A stretch of 64,000 nucleotides of DNA from Aedoeadaptatus nemausensis (GTDB lineage Bacteria; Bacillota; Clostridia; Tissierellales; Peptoniphilaceae): positions 62,001 to 126,000 of the forward strand of contig NZ_CAIJCS010000014.1 of NCBI RefSeq assembly GCF_903819165.1, in the 5' to 3' direction. The position numbers and the translations under genes were made by a program. The notes beneath the pieces were generated by a model that made no database searches, was not told the DNA's origin, and saw only the letters and a list, made by a program, of their open reading frames with translations. Numbering within the stretch: position 1 is the stretch's first letter; every line of letters starts with the position of its first letter. This document shows, one piece after another, positions 8,760-17,443 of this stretch.

Positions 8760-9386
8760 ATGCGACCAATTTTAATCGGCCTCTGCGGAGGATCAGGTTC
8801 AGGAAAAAGTACCGTAACCGAACAACTCTATGCTAAAACAGGAAGCGAACGTTGTACGGTAATTCGTCAAGATAATTACTATAAAGATCAGTCTCATCTG
8901 TCTTTTGAAGACCGCCAAAAGACCAATTACGACCATCCTTTCGCATTCGACAACGATCTCTTTATCGAACATTTAAAAATGTTACGGGAAGGGAAGGCCA
9001 TCGACATGCCGGAATACGACTTTTCAGTGCATAATCGTAAAAAAGAATCCGTTCGATTGGAACCGAAAGATATTATTCTGATCGAAGGCATTTTACTTTT
9101 CTCCGAACCGCGTATTTTGGATCTCCTCGATATGCGAATATTCGTCGATACGGACAGTGACGTTCGTATTTTAAGACGAATCAAACGGGATATGAAGGAG
9201 CGGGCGAGAAGCTTGGATTCCGTTATCGATCAGTATATGGCTACAGTGCGTCCCGCCCATTTACAATTTGTTGAGCCCTCGAAACGATATGCGGATATTA
9301 TCGTGCCGGAGGGCGGCTATAATAAAGTGGCAGTAGATTTGATTCAGACTAAAGTAGATCATATTTTAGAAGGACGGAAGAAATAG
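8760..9386 (+). CDS. udk: Uridine kinase
   Basis: This enzyme phosphorylates uridine and cytidine to UMP and CMP in pyrimidine salvage. The protein has 208 residues from the ATG at 8760. It carries the Walker A GGSGSGKST near residue 10, RQDNYYKD, NYDHPFAFD for nucleoside binding, and the lid-region arginines in RRIKRDMKERAR. A TTG in frame at 8751 overlaps the U32 gene stop, but the ATG gives the usual MRPILIG start and is preferred. It ends the trmR-U32-udk unit; the infC promoter begins immediately after it. Confidence 0.94.
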   Translation: MRPILIGLCGGSGSGKSTVTEQLYAKTGSERCTVIRQDNYYKDQSHLSFEDRQKTNYDHPFAFDNDLFIEHLKMLREGKAIDMPEYDFSVHNRKKESVRLEPKDIILIEGILLFSEPRILDLLDMRIFVDTDSDVRILRRIKRDMKERARSLDSVIDQYMATVRPAHLQFVEPSKRYADIIVPEGGYNKVAVDLIQTKVDHILEGRKK

Positions 9387-9387
9387 T

Positions 9388-9416
9388 TTGACAATGGAAG
9401 AAAATCCTGATATACT
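9388..9416 (+). promoter_or_regulatory. Consensus promoter for infC-rpmI-rplT
   Basis: TTGACA at 9388-9393, a 17-bp spacer and TATACT at 9411-9416, with an extended TGA before the -10. The -35 begins one base after the end of udk. Confidence 0.9.
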
Positions 9417-9422
9417 ACCATC

Positions 9423-9541
9423 TGTATGAAGAAGAAGTCCGTTTCTCACCTTACGACTCACGTTTTAAGGTTTGTTCCAGATTATGTGAAAGCGGGTTTT
9501 TTTGTGCCCGCTTTTTTTGTTGCCTATGGAGGTGTTTAGTC
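9423..9541 (+). ncRNA. infC/L20-type 5-prime leader (attenuator)
   Basis: From the predicted transcription start near 9423 to the infC start lie about 120 non-coding bases that contain a strong intrinsic terminator just before the infC Shine-Dalgarno. In Bacillota the infC-rpmI-rplT operon is controlled by a leader of this kind through binding of ribosomal protein L20. Position and terminator support that class here. I could not check the L20-binding fold against the family model, and no T-box core motif is present. Confidence 0.7.
9489..9518 (+). terminator. Attenuator terminator in the infC leader
   Basis: An 8-bp stem, 9489-9496 with 9507-9514, loop of ten bases mostly T, then a run of Ts to 9518. 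It ends ten bases before the infC Shine-Dalgarno, so it can stop transcription before the operon. Confidence 0.85.
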
Positions 9542-10054
9542 ATTAAGGAAGTTCAAATCAATGGTGAAATTCGCGCTAAAGAAGTGCGTCTCATAGATCC
9601 CGATGGAGAGCAATTGGGAGTTGTGTCCATTGACAAAGCAAGAGAAATTGCTGATGAATTTAAGTTAGATCTCGTAAACATCGCACCGCAAGCTAAACCG
9701 CCGGTGTGTAGAATCTTGGATTACGGTAAGTATCGTTACGATATGATGAAAAGAGAAAAGGAATCCAAGAAAAAGCAAAAGACCATAACCGTTAAGGAAT
9801 TGCGTCTCACGCCTAAGATCGAGTTCCACGACTTAAACACCAAGGCTAATAGAGCAATTGATTTCCTTAAGGACGGAAATCGCGTCAAGGTTTCGGTTCG
9901 TTTCCGCGGTAGAGAAATGGGCCATACTGAAATCGGACGCGAGGTGCTTGATGAATTTACCGAACTTGTTTCAGAGTATGGTGAAGTCGACAAGAAGCCT
10001 AAAATGGAAGGCAGAAGCATGGTCATGTTCTTCAGTTCCAAGTCAGATAACTAA
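9542..10054 (+). CDS. infC: Translation initiation factor IF-3, AUU start
   Basis: This 170-residue protein binds the 30S subunit and checks initiator tRNA and start-codon pairing. The chosen start is ATT at 9542, seven bases after a perfect GGAGGTG (9528-9534). It gives an N-terminus of the form KEVQINGEIRAKEVRLID, which aligns with other IF-3 proteins. No ATG, GTG or TTG lies between the Shine-Dalgarno and this point, and the first GTG (9584) would remove the conserved N-terminal helix. AUU starts on infC are known in other bacteria and allow IF-3 to repress its own translation. Both domains are intact, with RFRGREMGHTEIG in the C-terminal one. It heads the operon with L35 and L20. Confidence 0.93.
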   Translation: MKEVQINGEIRAKEVRLIDPDGEQLGVVSIDKAREIADEFKLDLVNIAPQAKPPVCRILDYGKYRYDMMKREKESKKKQKTITVKELRLTPKIEFHDLNTKANRAIDFLKDGNRVKVSVRFRGREMGHTEIGREVLDEFTELVSEYGEVDKKPKMEGRSMVMFFSSKSDN

Positions 10055-10068
10055 TAGGAGGAAATGCT

Positions 10069-10260
10069 ATGGGTAAAATGAAAACACATAGAGGTTCCGC
10101 AAAACGATTCAAAAGAACGGGAACCGGTAAAATCAGAAGATTTAAAGCCTTTAAAGGTCACTTGACCGGTAAAAAAACGGCTAAGAGAACGCGTAATCTA
10201 AGAAAAGGAGCGATGGTCTCCACAGCCGATGCACGTCGTATCGACAATATGATTCCGTAA
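10069..10260 (+). CDS. rpmI: 50S ribosomal protein L35
   Basis: A 63-residue, very basic protein starting MGKMKTHRGSAKRFKRTGTG, the L35 signature. It is of normal length. A strong Shine-Dalgarno (AGGAGG) precedes the ATG. It lies between infC and rplT as in nearly all Bacillota. Confidence 0.97.
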   Translation: MGKMKTHRGSAKRFKRTGTGKIRRFKAFKGHLTGKKTAKRTRNLRKGAMVSTADARRIDNMIP

Positions 10261-10278
10261 TCGGGGGGTAGTTAAGAT

Positions 10279-10629
10279 ATGGCAAGAGTAAAAAGAGGCG
10301 TAAACGCAAAGCGTCGTCATAAAAAAGTATTAAAGCAAGCAAAAGGTTATTTTGGTGCGAAATCCAAGCTTTACAGAGTAGCAAACCAAGCGGTTATGCG
10401 CTCCATGAGCTATGCCTTTGCAGGTAGAAAGCAAAAGAAGAGAGATTTCCGTAAACTTTGGATTACGAGAATCAACGCTGCCGCTCGTTTAAACGGCATG
10501 AGCTATAGTCGTTTCATTAACGGACTTAAAAAAGCGAATGTAGATATTAACCGCAAGGTTTTATCTGAGCTCGCAATTCACGACCCGGAAGCATTTGCAC
10601 AACTTGTTCAAGTAGCTAAGGGAGAATAA
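10279..10629 (+). CDS. rplT: 50S ribosomal protein L20
   Basis: A 116-residue basic protein that binds 23S rRNA early in 50S assembly and, in Bacillota, represses its own operon through the leader RNA. The start [18 protein letters not shown] and the later [16 protein letters not shown] are diagnostic. The Shine-Dalgarno is a G-run at 10263-10268, about ten bases before the ATG. A strong terminator follows the stop by five bases. Confidence 0.97.
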   Translation: MARVKRGVNAKRRHKKVLKQAKGYFGAKSKLYRVANQAVMRSMSYAFAGRKQKKRDFRKLWITRINAAARLNGMSYSRFINGLKKANVDINRKVLSELAIHDPEAFAQLVQVAKGE

Positions 10630-10634
10630 TTGCT

Positions 10635-10670
10635 ACACCCTGTAGGGAATACTCCCTGCAGGGTGTTTTT
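10635..10670 (+). terminator. Intrinsic terminator after rplT
   Basis: A long stem, left arm 10635-10648 pairing with 10653-10666 with one wobble or mismatch, then five Ts. The right arm contains AGGGTG eight bases before the ktrB ATG, so the same bases could serve as its Shine-Dalgarno. Confidence 0.85.
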
Positions 10671-10672
10671 GT

Positions 10673-12034
10673 ATGGAGCAACCATTGAAATTACCTGACA
10701 TTATTCACAAAAAAATAACGAAAAATCCGTCATTGGTTTTGGGTTTATCCTTTATCATACTCATATTAACAGGTGCCTTACTCCTTTCCCTGCCCTTTGC
10801 ATCGGCCGACGGGAAGAGTTTGAACTTTGTCGATGCGCTTTTTAGTGCTACTTCCGCTTCCTGTGTGACGGGGCTCATCGTCAGAAATACGGCGGAAGCG
10901 TGGAGTATTTTCGGTAAAGTTGTCATCATTACCCTGATACAAATTGGCGGTCTCGGCACTATGACCATGGTGGCCTGGGTATCGATTTTTATCGGCAAAC
11001 GCATCGGATTAAGCGAGCGGATGTTTATTAAAGAGCAGTGGAGCGCGGAATCTTTAACAGGCCTGATACGTCTTATGCGATTCGCGACGCTGTTTACTCT
11101 TATAGTAGAGGGGTTAGGAGCTCTTCTTTTAAGCTTTCGTCTGATTCCTATGTACGGTATAAAAAAAGGCTTAGCTTTTTCCGTATTTCACTCGATCAGT
11201 GCTTTTTGTAACGCCGGATTCGATTTGTTCGGCGATTCTCTCGTGTCTTTTCAAGACGATTATTTCGTCACATTGATTATTGCGGCTTTAATTATTTTAG
11301 GGGGTCTCGGTTTTATCGTCTATGTGGATCTCTTAAATTATCCGAAAAAGCGACGAACGAGACGCCAAACAAAACTCGTACTTTCTACGACGGTGATTCT
11401 ACTTATCGGCGGAATGATTTTATTTTATTTCTTTGAGTCGACCAACAGCAGCACCATCGGTTCGATGCCCATGCCTCAGAAAGTACTCGCTTCCTTTTTT
11501 CAATCAGTGACCTTTAGAACGGCAGGATTTAATTCTATCGATATGGGTAGTATGCGTGATACCACTGTATTTTTCAGCTTTCTGTTTATGTTTATCGGCG
11601 GTTCTCCCGGATCCACGGCAGGGGGTCTTAAGACAACTACTTTCGCCATCGTTATGAGTTCTGCTTTTTCTACCTTAAAGGGACAGGAGGACACCGTCCT
11701 TTTCAAAAGAAGGGTTGAGGAGGAAATAGTTCGAAAGGCCTTCTCTCTATTTGTCATCGCCATTGCCCTCGTATTTGTCGTGGCGGCATTTATAGTAGCC
11801 TTTGAAAATGGTGTTTTTCAATTTATAGACATTCTTTTTGAAACAATTTCAGCCTTCGGCACGGTAGGTGTTACCCGTGGCATTACGGGAAATTTAAGCA
11901 GCTATTCGAAATTGGCTCTTTCATTTACAATGTATATCGGTAGAATCGGGCCCACCACTTTCGCCATGGGCCTATTCCACGACGATCATAAGAAAAAATA
12001 CCGCTATGCGGAAGGCAAATATATAGTAGGTTAG
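10673..12034 (+). CDS. ktrB: Potassium uptake protein KtrB (TrkH family)
   Basis: This 453-residue membrane channel subunit imports K+ with Na+ or H+ drive. Four pore-loop selectivity segments are visible: SASCVTGLIV, AFCNAGFDLF, TFRTAGFNSI and AFGTVGVTRG, each with the key glycine. Each is flanked by two hydrophobic helices, giving the four-repeat KtrB/TrkH layout. The length and the single-domain partner next door fit KtrAB better than TrkAH. The ATG begins within a few bases of the rplT terminator, and its only possible Shine-Dalgarno (AGGGTG) lies in the terminator stem. ktrA follows after nine bases. Confidence 0.92.
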   Translation: MEQPLKLPDIIHKKITKNPSLVLGLSFIILILTGALLLSLPFASADGKSLNFVDALFSATSASCVTGLIVRNTAEAWSIFGKVVIITLIQIGGLGTMTMVAWVSIFIGKRIGLSERMFIKEQWSAESLTGLIRLMRFATLFTLIVEGLGALLLSFRLIPMYGIKKGLAFSVFHSISAFCNAGFDLFGDSLVSFQDDYFVTLIIAALIILGGLGFIVYVDLLNYPKKRRTRRQTKLVLSTTVILLIGGMILFYFFESTNSSTIGSMPMPQKVLASFFQSVTFRTAGFNSIDMGSMRDTTVFFSFLFMFIGGSPGSTAGGLKTTTFAIVMSSAFSTLKGQEDTVLFKRRVEEEIVRKAFSLFVIAIALVFVVAAFIVAFENGVFQFIDILFETISAFGTVGVTRGITGNLSSYSKLALSFTMYIGRIGPTTFAMGLFHDDHKKKYRYAEGKYIVG

Positions 12035-12043
12035 GAGCGCATT

Positions 12044-12712
12044 ATGGCTAAGAGTTTTATTGTATTCGGTATCGGGCGACTGGGTTCCACTGTCGCCAAG
12101 GAATTATATGCTATGCACAACGATGTGTTGGCAGTGGATGTAAATGTAGAAAAGGTTAAAAGTATTTCTGAAGATGTCACCACCGCCATTCAAGCTGATA
12201 TTATGGACAGCGACGTGTTGGAAGATTTAGGACTCGGCAATTTCGACTGTGCGGTCATCGCCATCGGCAGCAGCTTGGAATCGGCGATTATGGCCACTAT
12301 CGCCTGTGTGGAAGCGGGCGTTCCCACGATTATCGCCAAGGCGCCGACCAAACGTTATGGCTCGATTCTGAAGCGCTTGGGTGCTCATAAAATCATTTAT
12401 CCCGAGGTGGATATGGGTGTGCGCCTGGCAAAGAGCTTGTCAGATAACGGAATTTCCGATTACTTTGAAATCTCCAAGAATTACGGCATCATCGAATATG
12501 AGGTAGCCGAGGACTGGGAAGGGAAGACTGTAAGACTTTTGGACTTCAGGGAGCATTTTCACGTAAATGTTATCGCCATCAGGCGTAATGAAAATTTGAT
12601 CGTCCATAATATTGCCGATGAAGTTTTACGTACAGGCGACGCGATTATTTTCTTTGGAAGCGACGAAGATTTAAGAGAGATTCAAAAGGAACATAGGATT
12701 GAAAAGAATTGA
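12044..12712 (+). CDS. ktrA: Potassium uptake regulatory subunit KtrA (TrkA family)
   Basis: This cytoplasmic gating subunit has 222 residues. It has one N-terminal RCK Rossmann domain (GIGRLGSTVAKEL near residue 6) that binds nucleotide, and a C-terminal TrkA-C domain from about residue 140. A single RCK/TrkA-C unit is the KtrA form; TrkA has two. It follows ktrB with an AGGAG Shine-Dalgarno. The end overlaps the next gene by 14 bases. Confidence 0.93.
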   Translation: MAKSFIVFGIGRLGSTVAKELYAMHNDVLAVDVNVEKVKSISEDVTTAIQADIMDSDVLEDLGLGNFDCAVIAIGSSLESAIMATIACVEAGVPTIIAKAPTKRYGSILKRLGAHKIIYPEVDMGVRLAKSLSDNGISDYFEISKNYGIIEYEVAEDWEGKTVRLLDFREHFHVNVIAIRRNENLIVHNIADEVLRTGDAIIFFGSDEDLREIQKEHRIEKN

Positions 12713-13457
12713 TTCGGAAAAAAATGAACGATTCAAAAACTGGAAAAAATTAAAAGACAAGAAATATCGCGGGCGTTTCGGTGAAATATTAGTGGAAGGT
12801 TCTGTCGTCATCGAAGAGATTTATAGGGAAGGCTATGTGAAGGAGATCTTGATCGACGAGAAGAAACTTCACCTATCCGAGAATTACCAAACAATGGATG
12901 TACCGGTTACGGTGTTAAACCACGCTTTGTTCGAAGAATTGGTGTCTACCGAAACCAGCCAGGGTGCCATTGCTGTATGTCGCCACTTTTTAAAAGATTT
13001 GAAAGAATTTCCCACTACCGGAAAATTCCTCTACACCGACGGCATTCAGGATCCTGGAAATTTAGGAGGCATGATTCGCTCGGCGGAAGCTTTTCATTTC
13101 GACGGCATTTTACTGGGAAAGGGAACAGTGGATCCGGGGAATGATAAATGTGTGCGCTCCTCCATGGCCTCGGCTTTTCGCGTGCCTATTGCTAAAATAA
13201 CGGATGACGAGCTCAAAAAATTACATGAGAAAATGCCTTTTTACGCCCTGGATATCCGTGGACAAATTATGAAGAGCGATTTAACTACAGAAGATGACCT
13301 GGTGCTTATGGTAGGGAATGAGGCGCGAGGTCTTAGAGAAGAAACCTTAGAGCTTGTAAATTACAAGTTGCGTATACCCATGAAAGAAACCATCGATTCG
13401 TTAAATGCAAATGTGGCGACGTCTATTGCCATGTTTATGATAGGGGGAAGAAAATGA
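12699..13457 (+). CDS. SpoU family rRNA/tRNA 2-prime-O-methyltransferase
   Basis: This 252-residue SPOUT-class enzyme transfers a methyl group from SAM to a ribose 2-prime-OH. The N-terminal substrate-binding domain resembles eL30. Motif 1 appears as GNLGGMIRSAEAF near residue 120, motif 2 as LMVGNEARGL, and motif 3 as RIPMKETIDSLNANVATSIA. The start is TTG at 12699, eight bases after AAGGA; no other in-frame start fits. The target nucleotide is not clear from sequence; RlmB- and YsgA-like proteins are the closest relatives. It overlaps ktrA upstream and hisS downstream, so it is translationally coupled to both. Confidence 0.9.
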   Translation: MKRIDSEKNERFKNWKKLKDKKYRGRFGEILVEGSVVIEEIYREGYVKEILIDEKKLHLSENYQTMDVPVTVLNHALFEELVSTETSQGAIAVCRHFLKDLKEFPTTGKFLYTDGIQDPGNLGGMIRSAEAFHFDGILLGKGTVDPGNDKCVRSSMASAFRVPIAKITDDELKKLHEKMPFYALDIRGQIMKSDLTTEDDLVLMVGNEARGLREETLELVNYKLRIPMKETIDSLNANVATSIAMFMIGGRK

Positions 13458-14764
13458 AAAATATAGTACAGCCTTCGACGCTGCCGGGATTTATGGAACT
13501 GCTCCCGAAAGACCAACTGGTCTTTAATCAAATGAAGGATATTATCCGAAATAATTATGAGAAACACGGCTTTTTACCCATCGACACGCCGGTTTTGGAA
13601 AAGCAGGAAGTACTTCTCGCAAAAGGGGGAGGGGAGACGGAAAAGCAAATTTACGCCTTCCAAAAAGGTAGCACCGATATCGCCATGCGTTTCGACCTGA
13701 CGGTTCCTTTGGCACGCTACGTTTCTCAACATTACAGCGACTTAAGTTTTCCTTTCCGTCGGTACCACATCGGAAAGGTTTACCGTGGGGAAAGAGCTCA
13801 AAAAGGTCGCTTCAGAGAGTTTTATCAATGTGATATCGATATTATCGGAAACGACAAGCTTTCCATTATTAACGACGGCGAAATTCCTTCCATCATCGAA
13901 AGTACCTTTATGGATTTAGGTTTCGACGAATTCACGATTCATATTAACAATCGCCGTATTTTAAACGGCTTTTACCGTGCCCTGGGCATCGACGACACGA
14001 CCGATGTCTTACGAGTGGTGGATAAATTAGATAAGATCGGAATCGACAGCGTGAAAGAAGAACTTGAAAAGCTCGGTCTTTCCCAAGACAGCATCGAAAA
14101 AATCGCCGAATTTATCGCCATCGACGGCACTACCGAAGAAATATTCGATCAGCTGGATAAGCTGCAAGTTGAGGACGAAGACTATAAAAAAGGCGTCGAA
14201 GAATTAAAAGAAGTCTTTGAAATAGCTTCCGCTCTCGGCGTTAAAAGCGAGCACATGATCCCCGATATGAAGATCGCCAGAGGACTCGACTATTATACAG
14301 GTACGGTTTACGAAACCATTTTAGATAATTATCCCTCCATCGGTTCAGTGTGCAGCGGCGGTCGCTACGACGATCTCGCGAGCCATTACACAAAGCAAAA
14401 GCTCCCCGGTGTCGGCATTTCCATCGGCCTTTCGCGTCTCTACTATCAGTTGAACGAGGCGGGATTATTAAAATCCTACGATCAAAAGGGCACTGATTGT
14501 TTGATCATCCCCTTTGACGAAACGAAAATCGAGGGCTTAAAGCTTTTAAAAACATTGCGCGATGAGGGTATTTCCTGTCAGCTCTACGGAGAAAGCGGAA
14601 AGATCGGAAAGAAATTTAAATACGCCGATCACATGGACGTTCCCTACGCCATTGTCCTCGGTCAGTCGGAAGTGGAAGGGGGCAAGCCTAAACTTCGCAA
14701 TATGAAAACAGGGGAAGAAGAAAGCTTAACGATTGATGAGATTCTATCTGTACTAAAGAAATAA
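13454..14764 (+). CDS. hisS: Histidine--tRNA ligase
   Basis: This class II synthetase has 436 residues, a usual length. Motif 2 is in RRYHIGKVYRGERAQKGR, the histidine-binding motif is RGLDYYTGTVYE, and a C-terminal anticodon-binding domain is present. It overlaps the methyltransferase gene by four bases (ATGA). No T-box precedes it, unlike thrS downstream. The tRNA-His gene is in the same window at 35424. Confidence 0.96.
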   Translation: MKNIVQPSTLPGFMELLPKDQLVFNQMKDIIRNNYEKHGFLPIDTPVLEKQEVLLAKGGGETEKQIYAFQKGSTDIAMRFDLTVPLARYVSQHYSDLSFPFRRYHIGKVYRGERAQKGRFREFYQCDIDIIGNDKLSIINDGEIPSIIESTFMDLGFDEFTIHINNRRILNGFYRALGIDDTTDVLRVVDKLDKIGIDSVKEELEKLGLSQDSIEKIAEFIAIDGTTEEIFDQLDKLQVEDEDYKKGVEELKEVFEIASALGVKSEHMIPDMKIARGLDYYTGTVYETILDNYPSIGSVCSGGRYDDLASHYTKQKLPGVGISIGLSRLYYQLNEAGLLKSYDQKGTDCLIIPFDETKIEGLKLLKTLRDEGISCQLYGESGKIGKKFKYADHMDVPYAIVLGQSEVEGGKPKLRNMKTGEEESLTIDEILSVLKK

Positions 14765-14787
14765 TCATAAAAAAATTTGTAAACAGA

Positions 14788-14816
14788 TTGAAAAATGAAT
14801 TTCTTTCTGCTATACT
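14788..14816 (+). promoter_or_regulatory. Extended -10 promoter of the thrS T-box
   Basis: TTGAAA at 14788-14793, 17-bp spacer, TATACT at 14811-14816 with TGC before it. The predicted start is near 14823, at the beginning of the T-box leader. Confidence 0.85.
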
Positions 14817-14822
14817 ACCTTT

Positions 14823-15006
14823 CAAGTATGAAGGGACGAGTACGCAAGCCATCAGCGAAAGAGGACGGTGTGAGCTCTTAATTTTGCGGAAAACCAACCC
14901 CGACTTCTGCCTTAATCGGCAGCGCACAGCAGGCGTTATCTGTTTTGAGAAGTAATAAAGGTGGAACCACGGTACCGATCGTCCTTTTTGGACGGTCGGT
15001 TTTTTT
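14823..15006 (+). ncRNA. T-box leader, threonine specific
   Basis: This tRNA-sensing riboswitch controls thrS. The T-box core AAAGGTGGAACCACGG is at 14957-14972. Stem I has the GACGAGTA-type 5-prime motif and the apical GGACGGTGTGAGCTC segment. The likely specifier is ACC at 14893-14895, a threonine codon followed by a purine, which agrees with the gene controlled. The terminator pairs 14974-14984 with 14990-15000 and is followed by Ts. Uncharged tRNA-Thr should favour the antiterminator. Confidence 0.92.
14974..15006 (+). terminator. T-box terminator before thrS
   Basis: An 11-bp stem (14974-14984 with 14990-15000, one G-T wobble), five-base T loop, then a T-run. Its left arm follows the T-box core, as expected for the competing antiterminator. 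Confidence 0.9.
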
Positions 15007-15019
15007 ATTGAGGTGAATC

Positions 15020-16924
15020 ATGTTTAAATTAACTCTACCCGATGGAAGCATTCGAGAATATGAAGAAAAGAAATCTGTAAAAGAATTAATCGCCGATATT
15101 TCGGAAGGCTTGGAAAGAGCAAGTGTCGGCGCTGTCTTTAATGACGTTATTTTAGGTAAACACGATGTAATTGACGAAGACGGTACTTTTAAAGTCGTCA
15201 AATTTGAAGATCCGGAAGGTAAGCAAATTTTCTGGCACTCTTCCGCTCACTTAATGGCCTATGCCATTAAAAGACTTTATCCGACAGCGAAATTTGCCAT
15301 CGGCCCTTCTATCGAAAACGGTTTTTATTACGACATCGATTTAGACGAGCAATTAAGCCCGGACGATCTCGAACATATCGAAAAAGAGATGAAGGCTATC
15401 GTTAAAGAAGCCCCGGTATTCGAAAAAGAAGTGGTATCGAAAGAAAAAGCGGAAGCTATTTTCAAAGATGAACCGTATAAAATCGAATTAATCGAGGATC
15501 TCCCGGCAGATGAGGAAATCTCGATCTATAGACTGGGTGACTTCGTCGATCTTTGTCGCGGACCCCATCTCGAAAATATTAAAGACATTAAAGCCGTTAA
15601 GTTGACTTCTATTGCCGGTGCTTATTGGAGAGGCGACGAGAAGAATAAAATGCTTCAACGGATTTACGGTATTTCCTTTACCAAGAAAAAAGAACTTGAT
15701 GAATATCTCGAACGCTTGGAAGAAGCCAAACGTCGCGATCACCGTAAGATCGGTAAAGAACTGGATCTTTTCAGCTTCCGCGAAGAGGGCCCGGGTTTCC
15801 CCTTCTTCCATCCCAACGGCATGATCGTGCGCAACGAACTGGAAACGTTCTGGCGCGATCTTCAAATTGAAAAAGGTTATGGGGAAATTAAAACGCCCAT
15901 TATCTTAAATGAAGCTCTATGGCATCGTTCCGGTCACTGGGATCACTATCGAGACAATATGTACTTTACTAAAATTGACGGCGAAGATTACGCCATCAAG
16001 CCCATGAACTGCCCGGGATCTATTTTGGTTTACGAACAAACCATGCACTCTTATCGCGATTTCCCGCTAAAACTTATGGAATTCGGTCAAGTGCACCGTC
16101 ACGAACTTTCCGGCGCTCTACACGGTCTTTTCCGCGTTCGTACTTTTACACAAGACGACGCCCATATCTTTATGTTGCCCGATCAAATTCAAGAAGAAGT
16201 TATCAAGCTTATTGACCTTGCCGATGAACTTTACAATACTTTCGGATTTGAATATACGGTAGAATTATCCACACGTCCGGAAGACAGCATGGGTACTGAC
16301 GAACAATGGAATACGGCAATTGATGCTTTAAGAAAAGCCCTCGAAAGCAAAAATATGGATTACGAAATCAACGAAGGCGACGGTGCTTTCTACGGCCCGA
16401 AAATCGACTTCCACTTGCGCGACGCCATTGGTAGAACTTGGCAATGCGGTACCATCCAGCTCGACTTCCAAATGCCGGAACGTTTCGAACTCACTTATGT
16501 AGATGAAGACGGGGAAAAGAAACAACCGGTTATGAGTCACCGTGCGCTCATGGGCTCCATGGAACGCTTCTTCGGTATTTTAGTCGAACACTTTGCCGGT
16601 AAATTCCCCTTGTGGCTCGCACCGGTACAAGTTAAGGTTCTTCCCATCAGTGAAAAATTCCAAGACTATGCAGTGAAAGTCACCGAGGAATTAAAGGCGA
16701 AGGGCATTCGTACAGAATTCGACGAACGTAACGAAAAAATCGGAAAGAAAATTCGCGACGCCCAATTAAATCGCATCAACTATATGGTGATCGTCGGCGA
16801 AAAAGAAGAAAATGACGACGTCATCTCCGTTCGTAATCGCGACGGCGAAGAGCGTTCTGCTCTTAAGCTCGACGATTTCGTAGTCGAATTAAAAGAAGAA
16901 ATCGCAAGCAAGAAAATTGACTAA
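15020..16924 (+). CDS. thrS: Threonine--tRNA ligase
   Basis: This 634-residue class II synthetase has the full domain set: an N-terminal TGS domain to about residue 60, the editing domain with HSSAHLMAYAI near 73, the catalytic core with RGPHLENI, MNCPGSILVYE and FRVRTFTQDDAHIF, and a C-terminal anticodon-binding domain from about 530. The ATG follows GAGGTG. Expression is set by the T-box upstream. Its last codons overlap the SGNH hydrolase gene by 8 bases. Confidence 0.97.
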   Translation: MFKLTLPDGSIREYEEKKSVKELIADISEGLERASVGAVFNDVILGKHDVIDEDGTFKVVKFEDPEGKQIFWHSSAHLMAYAIKRLYPTAKFAIGPSIENGFYYDIDLDEQLSPDDLEHIEKEMKAIVKEAPVFEKEVVSKEKAEAIFKDEPYKIELIEDLPADEEISIYRLGDFVDLCRGPHLENIKDIKAVKLTSIAGAYWRGDEKNKMLQRIYGISFTKKKELDEYLERLEEAKRRDHRKIGKELDLFSFREEGPGFPFFHPNGMIVRNELETFWRDLQIEKGYGEIKTPIILNEALWHRSGHWDHYRDNMYFTKIDGEDYAIKPMNCPGSILVYEQTMHSYRDFPLKLMEFGQVHRHELSGALHGLFRVRTFTQDDAHIFMLPDQIQEEVIKLIDLADELYNTFGFEYTVELSTRPEDSMGTDEQWNTAIDALRKALESKNMDYEINEGDGAFYGPKIDFHLRDAIGRTWQCGTIQLDFQMPERFELTYVDEDGEKKQPVMSHRALMGSMERFFGILVEHFAGKFPLWLAPVQVKVLPISEKFQDYAVKVTEELKAKGIRTEFDERNEKIGKKIRDAQLNRINYMVIVGEKEENDDVISVRNRDGEERSALKLDDFVVELKEEIASKKID

Positions 16925-17441
16925 GATTTATGCCATCGGCGATTCTTATGTAGCGGGCTACGGCGTCAGGCCCGGTTCCTCGTGGGTCGATACACTGGAG
17001 CAGAAGCTTCAAATGCCCATCGTGAATTTAGGCATAAACGGCGGGTGGATTACCGAACTGCAAGAAGAAAGGATTCCCCTCGAAGAAGGAGATTACCTGC
17101 TCGTCTTAGGCGGTTGCAATGATCTTTTAGGAGACCGCAGTGCGAAGGATGTGGAAAGAGCTTATGAACATTTCCGTGAGACAGCTCGCCAATCGAAGGC
17201 GCGAGTGTTGATCCTTCTGCCGCCCATGCCGAGCATTACCTCCGACGATTTGTTCGTCGGTATGGCCATGATCGAATCGTTGAAGAATAAGCTGTTGGAG
17301 CTTTATGAGATAAGTGAAGGATTTTCTCTCGAGAATATCATTCAGGGGGATGACGCGCGATTTATCGACGGCATTCATTTGGACGAAAAGGGCCATGAGC
17401 TTATTGCCGATGCAGTATTTAAAGAAATATCGAATTTATAA
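16917..17441 (+). CDS. SGNH/GDSL hydrolase family protein
   Basis: This 174-residue esterase-like protein is probably cytoplasmic, since it has no signal peptide. The catalytic serine is in AIGDSYVAGYG (block I), the oxyanion glycine and asparagine are in VLGGCNDLL (block III), and DGIHLDEKGHEL carries the Asp-His pair (block V). The start is a TTG inside the end of thrS; the Shine-Dalgarno is weak, so translation is probably coupled. The substrate is unknown; acyl-ester or carbohydrate-ester hydrolysis is typical of the family. A terminator follows the stop. Confidence 0.88.
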   Translation: MTKIYAIGDSYVAGYGVRPGSSWVDTLEQKLQMPIVNLGINGGWITELQEERIPLEEGDYLLVLGGCNDLLGDRSAKDVERAYEHFRETARQSKARVLILLPPMPSITSDDLFVGMAMIESLKNKLLELYEISEGFSLENIIQGDDARFIDGIHLDEKGHELIADAVFKEISNL

Positions 17442-17443
17442 AC

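Noticed and set aside
14878-15201. Minus-strand open frame over the thrS T-box
   Set aside because: It is antisense to a clear riboswitch and the thrS start, and resembles no protein I know.
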